The notes below the pieces were generated by a model. The model did no database searches, was not told the origin of the DNA, and saw only the letters and a list, made by a program, of their open reading frames with translations. The position numbers and the translations under genes were made by a program. From Torreya grandis (taxonomy: Eukaryota; Streptophyta; Pinopsida; Cupressales; Taxaceae), in the NCBI GenBank assembly GCA_037957365.1, contig JARHVA010001924.1, positions 1,608,501-1,672,500 of the forward strand: a stretch of 64,000 nucleotides of DNA, written 5' to 3'. This document shows positions 38,189 through 49,989 of this stretch, piece after piece. Numbering within the stretch: the first letter of the stretch is position 1; each line of letters starts with the position of its first letter.

Positions 38189-38376
38189 ACCGACGTCGGC
38201 AGGAAAACTGGCGTCGGCGTCCAGACAGGGACCGACGTCGGCTATGTGCAGCCCGACGTCGGTGACTCGGGGCAGACAGAGATCGGTGTCGGCCAGGGGA
38301 AACCGACGTCGGCAAAGAGGCAGTCGCAGGGAACTGACATCGGTTGGCTGTAGACTGAGATGTGACCGGCATCGGT
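38189..38376 (+). repeat. Eight-copy GACGTC motif array in place of pol
   Basis: Units start at 38189, 38207, 38231, 38252, 38282, 38302, 38333 and 38365 (steps 18, 24, 21, 30, 20, 31, 32). Three are exact ACCGACGTCGGC; the others differ by 1-4 bases, mainly C-to-T or G-to-A. The spacers between units do not match those of the LTR arrays, so this is not simply an inserted LTR fragment. It lies between the GAG-pre-integrase remnant and the reverse transcriptase remnant. Confidence 0.85.
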
Positions 38377-38689
38377 TACTGAGACAAATTTTGGGTGGAC
38401 AGCTAGTTGTCATGGAGTCTCAAGCGCCCATATGGAGGACTGAAGGTGTAAGTAAGTTCTTAAATTCGTCATTTCCCTTCTTTACACTACTTGTTGCTCA
38501 CTTATGGCATAGGACCAGGAAGTTATTGAAGAAGCAGAACAGGTAGATCCAGGAAACAGTGGGAGCTTGGCATGGATGAGGATGTGATTCCTTGGAGGAG
38601 AACCAAACAGGGGTTTTGGGTAGAGTGGCCAGCTGGAAGTAAGCACTGAGAGACGAATGGATGTTGAGGATGAAGAAGAGCGGAAATGG

Positions 38690-39290
38690 TTACGTGAGAT
38701 GGAAGATCAGGGTATATGATCTTGTTTTAGCTGCAGGGCAATGGAGGTTTGATCATTGTGTTTCTCTTTACCAGGTTGGATAGTATTAGCTACACTATTC
38801 TATTTTCTGTATGATGTGCTTGTTGCAGGGTTACATATACAGGTATTTCTAAACTAAAGGTAAAGCTAGTTCAGGTGTTTGTCATGGAGAATCTGGGAGC
38901 AGCAAGATTCTTTGGCATGAGTGTGATCTAGAGACATGGAGGTCTTGTTGACTTTGTTTCAGGATGATTGTGTGAAACCGGTTAGCACGCCGATGGTAAG
39001 ATAGTTCATAGAATAGGTGTCTTGATTCACATAGTGAGGTTGAGTGCATGGTATGTACTAAACCTAAGTTTTCCCAAGCAGTGGGAGTTGTCACAAGTTT
39101 GGAGTCAATCCGGGAAAGTAATACTGAAGGGCAGTTCAGTTGGACCAGCAGCAGGTGCACATGCTATGCAGGGTCAAGTTCTTTTTCTACATGGTTGTAG
39201 ATGTGGATGTGGCAGGTAATTTGGATGACAGATTTTGCATCATGGATTTTGTGGTGGTTGGTCTTCAAGAGTGATCTTGAGGAGGGATAC
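38690..39290 (+). pseudogene. Remnants of Copia reverse transcriptase and RNase H
   Basis: Small pieces in changing frames can be read: QWRFDHCVSLYQ near 38740, YDVLVAG near 38810 (for YVDD...AG), FVMENLGAARFFGMSVI at about 38878-38930 (the MKDLG helix), CVKPVSTPM at 38972-38995, CTKPKFSQAVGVVTSLES near 39055-39110 (for CTRPD...AVGVVSRF) and VDVDVAGNLDDRF near 39205. These mark the end of reverse transcriptase and the start of RNase H. Frameshifts separate nearly all pieces. Integrase and the first two thirds of reverse transcriptase are gone. Confidence 0.75.
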
Positions 39291-39351
39291 AAAGCCAAGG
39301 AAACAAACTAGACGGTGTACAGGTACAGGTACAGGTTGCAGCTGTTTATCT

Positions 39352-39364
39352 CCAAGTGGGAGAT
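39352..39364 (+). other. Polypurine tract of Copia element
   Basis: CCAAGTGGGAGAT directly before the 3' LTR, the typical Copia form of the plus-strand primer. Confidence 0.9.
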
Positions 39365-40246
39365 TGTTAGGTTGTGGAGCTAAAAGCTTCAACCTTTGCA
39401 AACTAGGAACAGATGGTTGTTGAGTTCTATAGGAACCGGCGTCGGCAGCATGACCGACGTCGGCAGAATCCAGTGCAGAAGGCCACCGGCGACGGCAGGA
39501 AGTCGGCCGACGTCGGCAGAACCAGACTAGCAGGGACCGGCGTCGGTCGCCTGTGTGTTCCCGAAGTTTTCGTTTCACGGACAGTTAGTTAAGTGAACGA
39601 TGAGTTTGCATGTCAAGACTAGCCAGAGTCTTGGGCTGTGAGGATAATTGTCTAAATTAAGAGTCTAAGTTAGTGTTTGAGTTAAGGATCTATTTATAGA
39701 CCCATTGGCATGTATTGTTTAAGGCATGAGATAGAAAGGAAGAGTTCCTTCTAGTTGTAAGATCTATGAGTTGCAGGTTGTTGCAAGCTCATTGGAGATC
39801 TACATGTAAGTTTGGTCTTTGAATTGCAGGTTGTAGGTTCATGAGAGATTAGCTTGAAGTGCTATAGAGTGCTTGATGTACCGGCAGGGTTATTACTGAC
39901 TGGTTGGTGAGGTGAACACCAATTCTGTGTGTGAGTTGGTTGTTGGGACCGTTTTTGTGTAGGAGAGTGTGTGTGAGAAGAATTACTGTACACTTGAGGT
40001 GTGGCGAATCTCTGTAAGGTGAAAGAGTGTGGCGGCTCTTTGATGTATTCTTTTCTGTATAGTGTTAATACAAGATAGTGTATTGTCTCTCATATTCTGT
40101 GCTATTGGTGAATTCTAGTTACTTGTGTTTCTGGTTATTTCCGCATATTCAATTGCTTATATTTGGTAATCATACTGTGCTCTATCTGAGGAGCAAGATC
40201 CTAACGAGTTGAGTCAGAGCATGTTTGTTGTTCTAGATTCCTGACA
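39365..40246 (+). repeat. 3' LTR of Copia element
   Basis: 882 bases, no insertions or deletions relative to the 5' LTR. Its five motif units (39435-39547) are slightly closer to the consensus: two of the differences from the 5' LTR are ACCGGC for ACTGGC and GACGTC for GACATC. Confidence 0.97.
39435..39547 (+). promoter_or_regulatory. Five-copy GACGTC motif array in the 3' LTR
   Basis: Same five units and spacings as in the 5' LTR. In this position it could act on flanking DNA to the right, since the 3' LTR also carries the TATA box at 39691-39699 reading outward. Outward activity is inference. Confidence 0.65.
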
Positions 40247-40251
40247 ACAAA
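40247..40251 (+). other. Target-site duplication, right copy (ACAAA)
   Basis: Matches 35656-35660 exactly. Confidence 0.95.
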
Positions 40252-41950
40252 TTTTTAGGGTAAGATGATTTACTCACATGCAGGTGTACTCCTTTTTTGC
40301 TTTTTAAACTTTAAAATTTTAATTATAGTTCATATTTCAATTTTTAATCTATAGACATTGACTAATACAAGTTCATTACATGTTTTCATTAATAAATATT
40401 TACATTTTGAGACTTATCCCAAAGATAAAGTGTTTTGTACACACTTAGGTATCTATTTATCCTTTTAATCTAGTATCTCCATCGAATATAAATACTAAAA
40501 TAAAAGGGGTAGTTGTAGATAATAATATCTAGTATTAAACACTTGAAAATGGTAGATTTAACCTACCTTCACTCTACATGATTTATGCACACAAATATTC
40601 CTCTTATTCATAATTATCTCACATACAAATACTATCCATGGGTCCCATCCTTCCAAGTTACTTTCATTCACTTAAGAATTCTCCTAGTTTGCCAAACTAG
40701 TAAAATATCATAATTAAATATCTCCTTATCATAATATTAGTGTTATTATATGTTGTACATGAATGTAAAATTATATGTGATACTGACCAAATCTAATGGT
40801 TTTATTCTCAACCAACAATGGTCAAATTTCAAAATCAATTCATTCTTATGGGTATTTGTCTCGCATGTCAGTGGTATGATCAATTACCCAGAATAGACAC
40901 ATATAAATACAAATAAAATTTATATGCATTAGACATAATAAAATTATCTATAGGGAATATATAAAATAATACACATAGAGAAATAAATTCCATATTCTTC
41001 CAAAATTTCAAATTAGTCACTAGGAGAAGTCATCATCCAAGTCTGAAGCACATCAATTCAAGTAAAGAGTGAACATTGTCATGTATCAAAATTTAGATTT
41101 CTAGTTGAATTAATATAAAAAAGCAATACAATTGGACATTAACATTAATGGGAAGAAACACATGTAATTTTAATTTGATTTTAATATTAATATATACATA
41201 AGAATCACTTAATCATTAGTGGGGGTGATTGGGCTCAACTCATCCCATTACACTTCCCAAGTTTTTGTAAGTTTTATCACCTCACAAGTGGACCTAGGGT
41301 TTTGGATGAAGAAGATGGATTTATAGGTTATTTAATATGATTATACCTTGATATGACACACAATATTGAATAAAAATTATATTCACCTTCCTATATCAAG
41401 ACTAATAAGAAAAATATCCAAGCATAAAACTTTCTATCCTAGATCATAATGATAATTTTCAATAACTATAGGCATTATTATCTACATGCACAAAGATCTA
41501 AAACTTACATGCAAAAAGATCTAAAAATTACATTGAGTGATTGAAATTCATTTTAAAATCTTATCACCTATCTCAATCCTACATAGTATAGGGAAATGCT
41601 AAGAATCTCATCTTCTATTTTAATTTCCATATTTAGTAAACTTGTTTGCCAAATTAGTTTCAATATTCTATCTTCAGATATATGCTTGATTACCATAATT
41701 TATTTTTTATTTGATTGGGTAAATAACATGGTTTTAAAAGGATCTAGGAACCATAAAAGTATTATACAAAAAAGTAATAGGCTAACCAAGGCCGAATAGC
41801 AAAAGTTAGTAAAAACTAGCTTGAGTATTGAAAGAAGAGAAACAAGATAGAAAAAATAAGATCAAGAGGGGGGACTCTCCAGTGTTTCGTTATCCTCCTC
41901 AAGTATCTTATTTGAACTCCTCAGTTTGTATTAGAGACTTTTTACCTCAT
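40252..41950. other. No gene recognised
   Basis: AT-rich DNA that was the insertion target of the Copia element together with 33937-35655. I see no frame, RNA or repeat signal that I can support. The 67-codon plus frame at 41596-41799 shows no family resemblance. Confidence 0.3.
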
Positions 41951-43050
41951 CTAATTTCTAGGTCCTTTTGTATCATCACTTAGGAGGATCATGCACAGGG
42001 TTTTTTGGCCTTGTACCTATAGGGGTATTTTCTTGATAGGGGTCAATTTGGGGATGTCAGGCATGGGGGTCTCCATTATCTTTAGTGAATACTTAAAAAA
42101 GGTTTGGTATAGCTTAATATAATGGATGAAGGACTAAATAGTTGAGTCTACTTGCCTATGCAGGTCATTCCACTCTTGGATAAGGCTAACAAGGGTCAAA
42201 CCAACCTCTTATACCCTATTGTTGAAGTTGTTGAATTGCTCATTATTTTTCATCTCATCAGATAGAAGGTATTTTCCATTATCGATGGCCTCCATAGAGG
42301 TAACCTCATCTATAAATATTGGCTTGGGAATGGGAATAAATAACTTGAGTAGAAGGTCTTAAACAAAAGTTCTAGATAGACTGGCTTGGGAAAACCTAAC
42401 AGATGAGTAGTAGGACCCCAAGGTGGGGTCCTCCTCTAGGGAGTCCTTTAGAGAGTCCTCCTCAATGGATGACCCCTTGAGGGGATGTCCATCCCTTGAA
42501 AATTTTGACCATTTTTAACAAGCATAAGTTTAATACCTTGGTGTAGAATGGGGTTGGACTCATTGACTTGATGAGCAAGGGTAGTACATTCTAGTGACTT
42601 TAACAAGTAGAATTATAAGTTGATATTATAACCACAAAAGTGGTTTAATAATAGAAAATGATGAGAAAATATTAAGGTATACTTACCCTCTAAATTAATG
42701 TATCTCATCACCTAGAGGCATACCTTTGACCATTATCATGAGAGATCCACTCAGGGGAAACCCTTATATATTTTCACAAACTCATTTATTTGAAAGAAGC
42801 ACTTAATAAATTTCTATTTCTTGGTGTGGTATTTGTAGGAATTTCCCCCTTCATAGGTCATGATTGTGGCCTCACCTATGAATTAATTCATGACTATGAT
42901 TTGAATGCCCTGCATCGCCACCTTACACTTGTTCCATTCATGGATAAAGTCTTGAGTAACATCGACATCATGTTCTGTAATTCAAAACATTAGCTCTGTG
43001 AGAACTTCCCTCCTTAAATTTTTACATACCTTATTATATTCCCTCACCAT
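41951..43050 (-). pseudogene. Unclassified coding family, copy 2
   Basis: From a possible ATG at 43050 the minus strand reads DVDVTQDFIHEWNKCKVAMQ, then FFQINEFVKIYKGF, then IFSHHFLLLNHFCGYNINL and FYLLKSLE, an acidic linker near 42470-42420, and a C-terminal part with EVTSMEAIDNGKYLLSDEMK and SLIQEWNDLHRQVDSTI, ending at a stop at 41951. It aligns with the copy at 44365-45468 (for example NHFCGYNIN...FYLLKSLE against NHFKGHLIN...FFLLQSLE). At least four in-frame stops are one C-to-T change from Gln codons, and there is one apparent frameshift near 42470. I do not know the function; it resembles a repetitive, uncharacterised plant family rather than a known enzyme. Confidence 0.5.
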
Positions 43051-44364
43051 ATAAAATGAGGTAGTCTCTAATTTTTATTTATCTTCCCCCATTGGTGCAA
43101 TGACAATAGAGCCAAAATAAATAGATATATAGTTCTAAAATAGATGGGTTTAAACTATATGAAAAAGCTTAGGATACATGTTGCCCTTGTCCTTGGGTAA
43201 TTAAACCACCTCATTATTTCATAACAGTGGTTCATAATTTTTAAAATCCATATCTTGATAGGAAGATTTCACATGTGTGATGGCATGATAGCCCATTTAG
43301 CCTATTGTAATTTCATCCTGAATAGCCATTGGGACATTATTGGGGACATGGCCTCCTTCATGCCATACTTTATGATTTGAATTATTGTAATAGTTTCTAT
43401 ATTAATTATATTAAGCAATTAATCTAAATTTGGGTAAAATATAAGTATATTTAATGTGATTTTTATAAAATATCAATGGCTCAATAATATGAATTTTAAT
43501 TTCATCTAACGTTTACAACTAGTGCAATTGCTTCAATTTGTAACTATTATCACCAATAATTTACTTAAGTGTCACCCTCAAGGATGGGATCTCAAGGTCC
43601 ATGGGAAATAATGATTCTAACCCATAAAATAATGAATAAGGGGTTTAACTCATATATTTTCTAATTATTGTCTTATATGCCCCATGAAACATAATGTATT
43701 TGGTTATGCAAATTATTAATTTGTTTATTCATTATTTTTTTTATAAAATGATGATAACAGAGCCTTAACTTTACCATTTCCTTGTGGTAAAAAAGAAATA
43801 GATAACACATTATTTATATTATATTTGTGACAAAGCTTATTTATTTTATTATTATTGACATATTAATTGTTATCAATACTGATTAGATATAGTAGGGCAA
43901 ATCTTGATATAATATTTGTATGTGGATTTGTAAATATCTTTATTTGTGATCATTTTTAATGGTGCAAATTCAATCGATTTTGTAAAATTATATATTGGTG
44001 TTATCATAAAATTTTAACATTATAAATATAGAGGGAAATTTTAAATATTAATGGTTAATCTTAAAAACTAAATAAAATCCTCATATGAAGAATTTTCATG
44101 GTGACACTATGTGTTGCAATTATTGAGATAGGGCATGTATAAGGTTACATGGCATATTTTTTTATTTGATAGGTAAAGACAGGTTGAAGGGACCTAGACC
44201 TAGTACAAAAGAGAATAAATAGAAAAAGCAAAATTTAACATCAAATCCCAAAATGAGATAAGGGTGAACACCTTGATAATCAACCTAACATCTGCTAAAC
44301 TTCAACCAATAGTTAGCCAATAGATCAAAAAGGACCTAACCCAAAAGAGGAAACAAAAAAGTTA
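43051..44364. other. Spacer between two related pseudogenes, no gene seen
   Basis: AT-rich sequence. The stretch 44150-44350 contains a short purine-rich phrase but no frame that I recognise on either strand. Confidence 0.3.
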
Positions 44365-45468
44365 TTATGACTTAGAGTAAGCAAACAATTTCTTGGTCAC
44401 TATATTAGATTTTTTGTGACATTTGCCTCTAGTGTAATTACTAATGAATTACTCCTCATTATCTCGCTTCTTTTTTTTGAGGTCCACATGAGGGGATTCT
44501 TTTATGAATTCCTCAGAAACTCCGATATCCTCCTCCCCCTCGTCCTTCTAGAAAGATTCCTCACTGGAGTTATGGATCTCAGGAGTCCTAACATCATTAA
44601 CCATAAATTTGTTAAAACTGAGAAAATTAATTAGCCTCTCTAATTCCTCTAAAATTTCTCTACAAAGGAGATTTTGGATTGTGATTTTGGTATGGAGTTT
44701 CTGGAATACATCTTAGACACCTTTATTTTCCTTAGTCCCTAGAGTGGATTTTCCTTTAGAAGTGAAAGATGGGCTTCTTAAATCAAATTTAAGGTTTTTC
44801 TGTGCACGAGCGCTAGAAACACCCAACTATTTTCCTTGATTCTCCTCTTCAAAAGCTAGGGATTGAGTACCCTCTACCTCCAAATCCTCCTTATCACTGT
44901 TAATATCAGTTAACTCTAAAATGTTCATGGATCAGATTGGTTCCCCCCTTTTGATCAACAAAATAATGAGACCCTAGTGGATAAGATCCACGACAGGGTT
45001 CTTCTTGAAGTTTAAGATAGAAACCTCCAAAGATTGTAGTAGAAAGAAAGGGATGTTGATAAGATGGCCCTTGAAATGGTTCAAAATAAGGAAATGATGA
45101 AAGTAGAGAATGGTATGTTTACCTTCCAATGTGATATAATGTATTATTTGGAGACATACCTCTAGCCATTTCCTTGGAAAGCAAGTGTGCATATAATCTT
45201 TGTTGGACAAAGGTTTTGGCCTATATTTCTCCTTCTCTTTCTTGAAGAAAATATGCATGATTTCCTCCTTATGATGCTTATCTTTGAATGCATTTAATTT
45301 ACAACATTCCACTCCTATTGTCTCCCCAATTAGCTCCTTAGTAATTTGAATCTTTAGCCCGTGTATTCTCACCTCACAATTGTTCCATCCATGGGTAAAA
45401 TTCCTTGAGAGCGATGTGTCATGCCCCAATAGATGTTCCATAAATGGGGCCAACCCCACTTTAACCAT
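44365..45468 (-). pseudogene. Unclassified coding family, copy 1
   Basis: An open stretch of 164 codons from ATG at 45468 to TAG at 44974 holds FTHGWNNCEVRIHGLKIQIT, then YITLEGKHTILYFHHFLILN and FKGHLINIPFFLLQSLEVSI. The same frame then continues through an acidic linker (SDKEDLEVEGTQSLAFEEE) and a Lys-rich tail (VDLKKKKRDNEE) to a final stop at 44365, about 368 codons in all. It has six internal stops and no frameshift, and each stop is one C-to-T step from a Gln or Arg codon. It sits about 300 bases beyond the end of the LINE ORF2 on the same strand, but is not a known LINE product. Function unknown; no signal peptide or membrane segment is evident. Confidence 0.55.
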
Positions 45469-45760
45469 ATTTTTATAGACATGATCATTTTTATTAATGT
45501 CAAAATAGGAAATTAATTAAAAATGATCTCTATCTCCACCCATATTGACTTTAACTTTGTTGTTTTCTTTGCAGGTGTTCTAAAAACCACTTGGAAATAT
45601 TAGAGAATAAATACATATGGAATAATGATTAGTCATGAGATAGGTGTAAGGGCATGATGACTGACCCTCATGCCACTTTTTGGAAAATATGGCTTTGCAC
45701 ATGTGCAAAACCATATGCTTAACCCACAATCTAAGCTTAAAAGAATATATCATCATGAAT
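45469..45760. other. Possible 3' end of LINE, no gene
   Basis: On the minus strand this follows the ORF2 stop. I found no clear poly(A) tail, so the LINE end is uncertain. Confidence 0.3.
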
Positions 45761-48700
45761 TTAAATGGCAAGTCCCTTTTCTTTCTTGACGTTTCGAATG
45801 CCATCATCCAAATATTCACTATCATGTCAGGTGATGTAATCACTTCTAAGGACCCCTATATTTGTAAGGCAATTGGATCCCCTATTTCCTTCTCTATATA
45901 CATGATCAATAATAGCTCCTTTGAAATGGTTGAGAAGGGATTTGGCATCATTGATGATTCTTGAAATGTTCTAAGAAGATGGGGATATGCCCTTAAGATA
46001 ATTAATGATATTCATTGAGTCCCCTTCTATATGAATAAATTGAGAACCCAGTTTGACCACATCTTCAATGCCCCACAAGGTTACCAAAGCTTATACAATG
46101 TGATTGGTTTGAATTCCAAGTGGCCCTGCATAAGCCACTTTGATGTTTCTTGAAGAATTCCTAATCAAACCACTCACCACAGCTAGATCAAGATTACCCT
46201 TTACTACCCTATCAAAATTTAATTTGAATCATTGAGGAATGGGGGGAGACCATTTGATGAGAGATATATCCACCCCTTTAGCCTAGGCTTTACTTGGGAT
46301 GACCAAATTAAGTTGTTTCAAAGTTGAGGAAGAATGTGGGGATCTAGGCTGATCAAAGGTGTGGGTAGAGATTGACTAATTTTATTACATTTATTCCTTA
46401 ATCCTTTTGAAGGTAAACTCAAGATAAGGTTGAAGACACTCAAATATGCAAGTATTCCTAGCTTCTAGATACCCCAAAAGATATGGGGTAGGGCCAGATT
46501 CCACTAGTGAGTTAACTACGATTATTCTCAAGGGGATATCTATTAGGTAATTAAGTCTAGAATAGATCGTAGAAAAACCCATGAAACATTGGACTCACTA
46601 AAGAATCACTAAAAAATAGTCGACTCGAATGAGCAAAAAAGAAAGAGATGTTCTATTATTTCTACTGCCTGTTTGTAAAGAGAGCATCTATTAGGGATAA
46701 TTAAACCTCTTTTGATTAGATTATCCACTGTTAAAATCTTGTTTTGAGATACCAACCAGTAGAAGACATTAATTTTTAGAATGAGGTTTTTTATCCAGAG
46801 ATATTTATAATTGAAATCCTTCTCATCCAAATTATATAGAGATAAGAATCCTAATTTCATCGAATAAATCCCATTGGGATTATGTTTCTAGATAAGTTTG
46901 TCTTCTCTAGGAACTCAACTAATATGAATGTTTTGAATGGATTCAATTATATTTTTGAGTAGATGGGTTTGATGCTGGTCCATTCCTAGTTTGGCTAAAT
47001 TTTTCTAGTACTTTCTCCCATTTCTAACTTCCCAATAATCCATTACTTTGAGTCCATAGTTATTCTTGAAGAAAGATATCAATTTAGGGTCTTAGAAGTG
47101 GATTCTATGGGGTTGAGATCCATGAATCACTCAAAAAATACACAATATTACCTCTTCCAACATTCTATTTGAGCCATTTATTAAGAAGGCTCTTGCCCAC
47201 CTATAAAGTTTTCTAGAAAGCAAAGCTATTTGGACCTGGCTCTGCTAAAAAATGAAAACCTTCCCCTGAGGAGAGGTATTTAGCCCTGATGATTTTGGTC
47301 CATTGGTTTTCCTTTGTAACTACTCTCTAGCCTTGATTCAATAGGAGGGATTGGTTCATGGTTAAAACCCTTCTTAGTCCCAGGCCTCCTAAGGAAATAG
47401 GGTGGCAGGCATGGTCCCATGAAATGAGTAGAAATATGAATTTGTTCTCCAAACCTCTCCAAAAGAAAGTTTTCTAAATACTTTCCACCTTGTCAAAAAT
47501 GGATTTTAGAATGGAAAAAGTGGACATGAAATAAATTAGTATGCTCTAGAGGAAAATATTATGAAGTTAAACTTTATCATCTTGAGTTAGGAGATTCCCT
47601 TTCCATCTAGCCAACTTCTAAATCTTGTCAATGAGGGGGATCCAGAAAGAAGGTTTTAGTGGGCCCTCAAATAGAGGGATGCCAAGATAAAAATATGGTA
47701 AATTTCTAATGTTACATTCCAGAATCTTAGCGACTTCAGATTGGAGAGCTAAAAGAGTGTTGATGAAGAAAAGAGAGCTATTATTAAATTTCACACTTTG
47801 AATGAACACCCCTTCATACATCTCAAGGATCTAATTGAAACATATGGATTTAGAAACTAAGGCTTCTCCCATCATAATTGTGTCATCAACAAATTGCTGA
47901 TGAGTGACAATACTGGTGTTAAGAGCACAAGTGATTCCCTTGATAATGTTGGAAGATCTAGCTACAAAGATAAGTCAACTTAAGGCTTCTACCAAGATGA
48001 TAAAAAGGTAAGGGGAGAGAGGATACCCCTATCTTAATCTCTACTAGCCAAAAATAAACCTTGGGACACCCCATTAACTAACCAAAAATAAAATATTGTG
48101 AATACAAGAGGCAATTAATTTTTTGACCTAAGAATTGAACTTAGTTTTAGTTAGAATGTTGTCAAGGAATGACCAGGAAACCTGACCATAGGCTTTATTC
48201 ATATCAAGTTTTAGGAACATCCCTTGTTGATCTAAATGAGAAACTAAGTGGATGGTTTCATGAACCATAATGATCCTATCAAAATTTTTTCTGTTGGAAT
48301 TGAAAGTACCTTGCTGCTCCACTATTATTTTGTCAAGGACAAATTAAATTTTAAGGGTAATACCTTTGGAACAAATTTTATAGAAAATGGAGCACAAGCT
48401 AATGGGTCTAAAGTTTGATGCCTTAGATGCATCTTGTTTCATAGGGATTAGGACAATAAAAGTGTTTTTGAAGTTCTAGAGCATGGATCCCATTTTGAAA
48501 AATTTGGTAACTACCAAACATACATCATGGCACATAGTGTCCCAAAAAACTTGAAAAAAGAAAGGAGGGAAGCGATCAGGCCTAGGGGCCTTATCCCCTT
48601 CTAAAGAGAATATAATAGCCTTGATATCTTATTATAAAGGGGGTTTGAGGTTAGAATCATTATCTTCTTATGAAAGAACCCTACTAAATAGATTGATCAT

Positions 48701-49963
48701 TTAATCATCAAGGCCAGATTCTTGAGATGAAGAATGGGAAAGCAGAGATTTAAAAATTTTTACCAAATATTGAGTCATTTCATCCTCCTTCCTAAACCAA
48801 GTTCTATATTCACCTTGAATCTTCATAATTATATTTCATTGCCAATTTTTGAATGCAGAGGTGGGGAAAAATTTGGTGTTTCTATCTCTTTCTTTAAGCC
48901 ATAACTTTCTAGATCTTTGTCACCAATACATTTCTTCTTTAACCTCCAGATTATGAAATCTACTGAGGAGTTCCTTTTACTTCATGTGGAGTTTAAAATA
49001 ATAGCGTACATCTAAAATTTATAGTTTAACCTTGTGAATTTCTTCTTCAATAAAGTTTTTTTGGATAAAGATATTCCCAAACACATTTTTGTTCCAGATT
49101 TTAATCATATTTTTAACATGTCTCAATTCATTGCTAGGATGAACATGGATGATCCTTGAATGGTGGTACTCCACCAGTCCTTAATATGGACTTCTAGAGT
49201 ATGATTGGAAAGCCAAAGTTTTTCAAATCTAAAAGGAATGACCTTCTTTTTAGAGACTCTATCACTTTGGAAAAAAAGGGGGTTATGGTTGGATCTAATC
49301 CTTGAGAGAGCTGAGAGAAGAGAGGAAAAATAATGTATCTAATTAAGAGGAATTAGGAATCTATCCAGACTTACTTGGATATGACTGTCACTGAGCCTTC
49401 TATTTGACCAAGTGAATTGGTTGCCTTTTAGTTCAACATCATGGAGATTAACACTAGAGATGAAATCATGCAAGTTTGACATACTGGGATGGTTGAAAAG
49501 GATCCCCCCTTTTTTTCCCCAAGAATAAAGGAGAGTTGAAGTCTCTTACAACCATCTAATCCAAGTTTTTGAATTATTTATTTATATCAATAAAGTCATC
49601 CTATAACTTCTTCCTTTAAATTTTTGAATTTGGAGTGTAGACATTATTGATAATCCAAGAGATCTTTTCCTACACATCAAAAAAGAGGATGGAAATATGG
49701 TTATCCTTATTGAGAAGATGAAATCCCTTCAAGAAAATAGGGTCCGAAAAAATTGCCAGGCCCCTTGAAGCTCCTCTGGCACTATTACAGCTACAAAACA
49801 CACTTTCTTAGACCTTTGACTTAATCTTCCCAAGTTTCTTAGTAGACATCTTGGTTTCTTGAAATAAAATGATATTTATTTTATGTTTCAAAATGAGGTT
49901 TCTGGTTAGTCTCTATTTAGTGGGGTTATTTAAACCCCTTATGTTCCAAGAGATAACTTTCAT
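45761..49963 (-). pseudogene. LINE ORF2: endonuclease, reverse transcriptase, RNase H
   Basis: ATG at 49963 opens MKVISWNIRGLNNPTK, the start of the APE-type endonuclease; LFQETKMS (near 49855) and GNQFTWSNRR...SLDRFL (near 49420) are its conserved motifs. Reverse transcriptase: MFLKLDMNKAYGQVSWSFLD at about 48215-48160, and NLPYFYLGIPLFEGPLKPSF near 47700-47645. A GLGLRRVLTMNQSLL-type segment lies near 47380. The zinc-binding region is at 46860-46609 (NKILTVDNLIKRGLIIPNRC). RNase H: VAYAGPLGIQTNHI near 46140, FIHIEGDSMNIINYL near 46030, and IIDHVYREGNRGSNCLTNIG near 45890. The last stop is at 45761, giving about 1,400 codons, a usual ORF2 length. Many stops; inactive. Confidence 0.85.
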
Positions 49964-49989
49964 TTATTTTTATGATAGAGGGTCATCTA

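Larger units (their letters stand above)
35661..40246 (+). mobile_element. Tork-type Copia element, non-autonomous, with motif arrays
   Basis: A 4,586-bp LTR element with 882-bp LTRs, a perfect 5-base target duplication, an initiator-tRNA primer site, a polypurine tract and a Gag-protease frame like that of the Tork (Tnt1-like) branch. By eye the LTRs differ at about 14 of 882 positions (1.6%), 12 of them transitions, making it far younger than its neighbours. Integrase, the N-terminal reverse transcriptase and the end of RNase H are missing; the pieces left are badly decayed. The element therefore could not move itself and was probably mobilised by a related active copy. Eighteen copies of a 12-bp GACGTC-centred motif lie in the LTRs and in the gap left by pol. 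Confidence 0.95.

Noticed and set aside
42790..42993. 67-codon plus frame and the neighbouring 44416-44634 plus frame
   Set aside because: Both lie opposite the minus-strand coding family, whose two copies align with each other on the minus strand.
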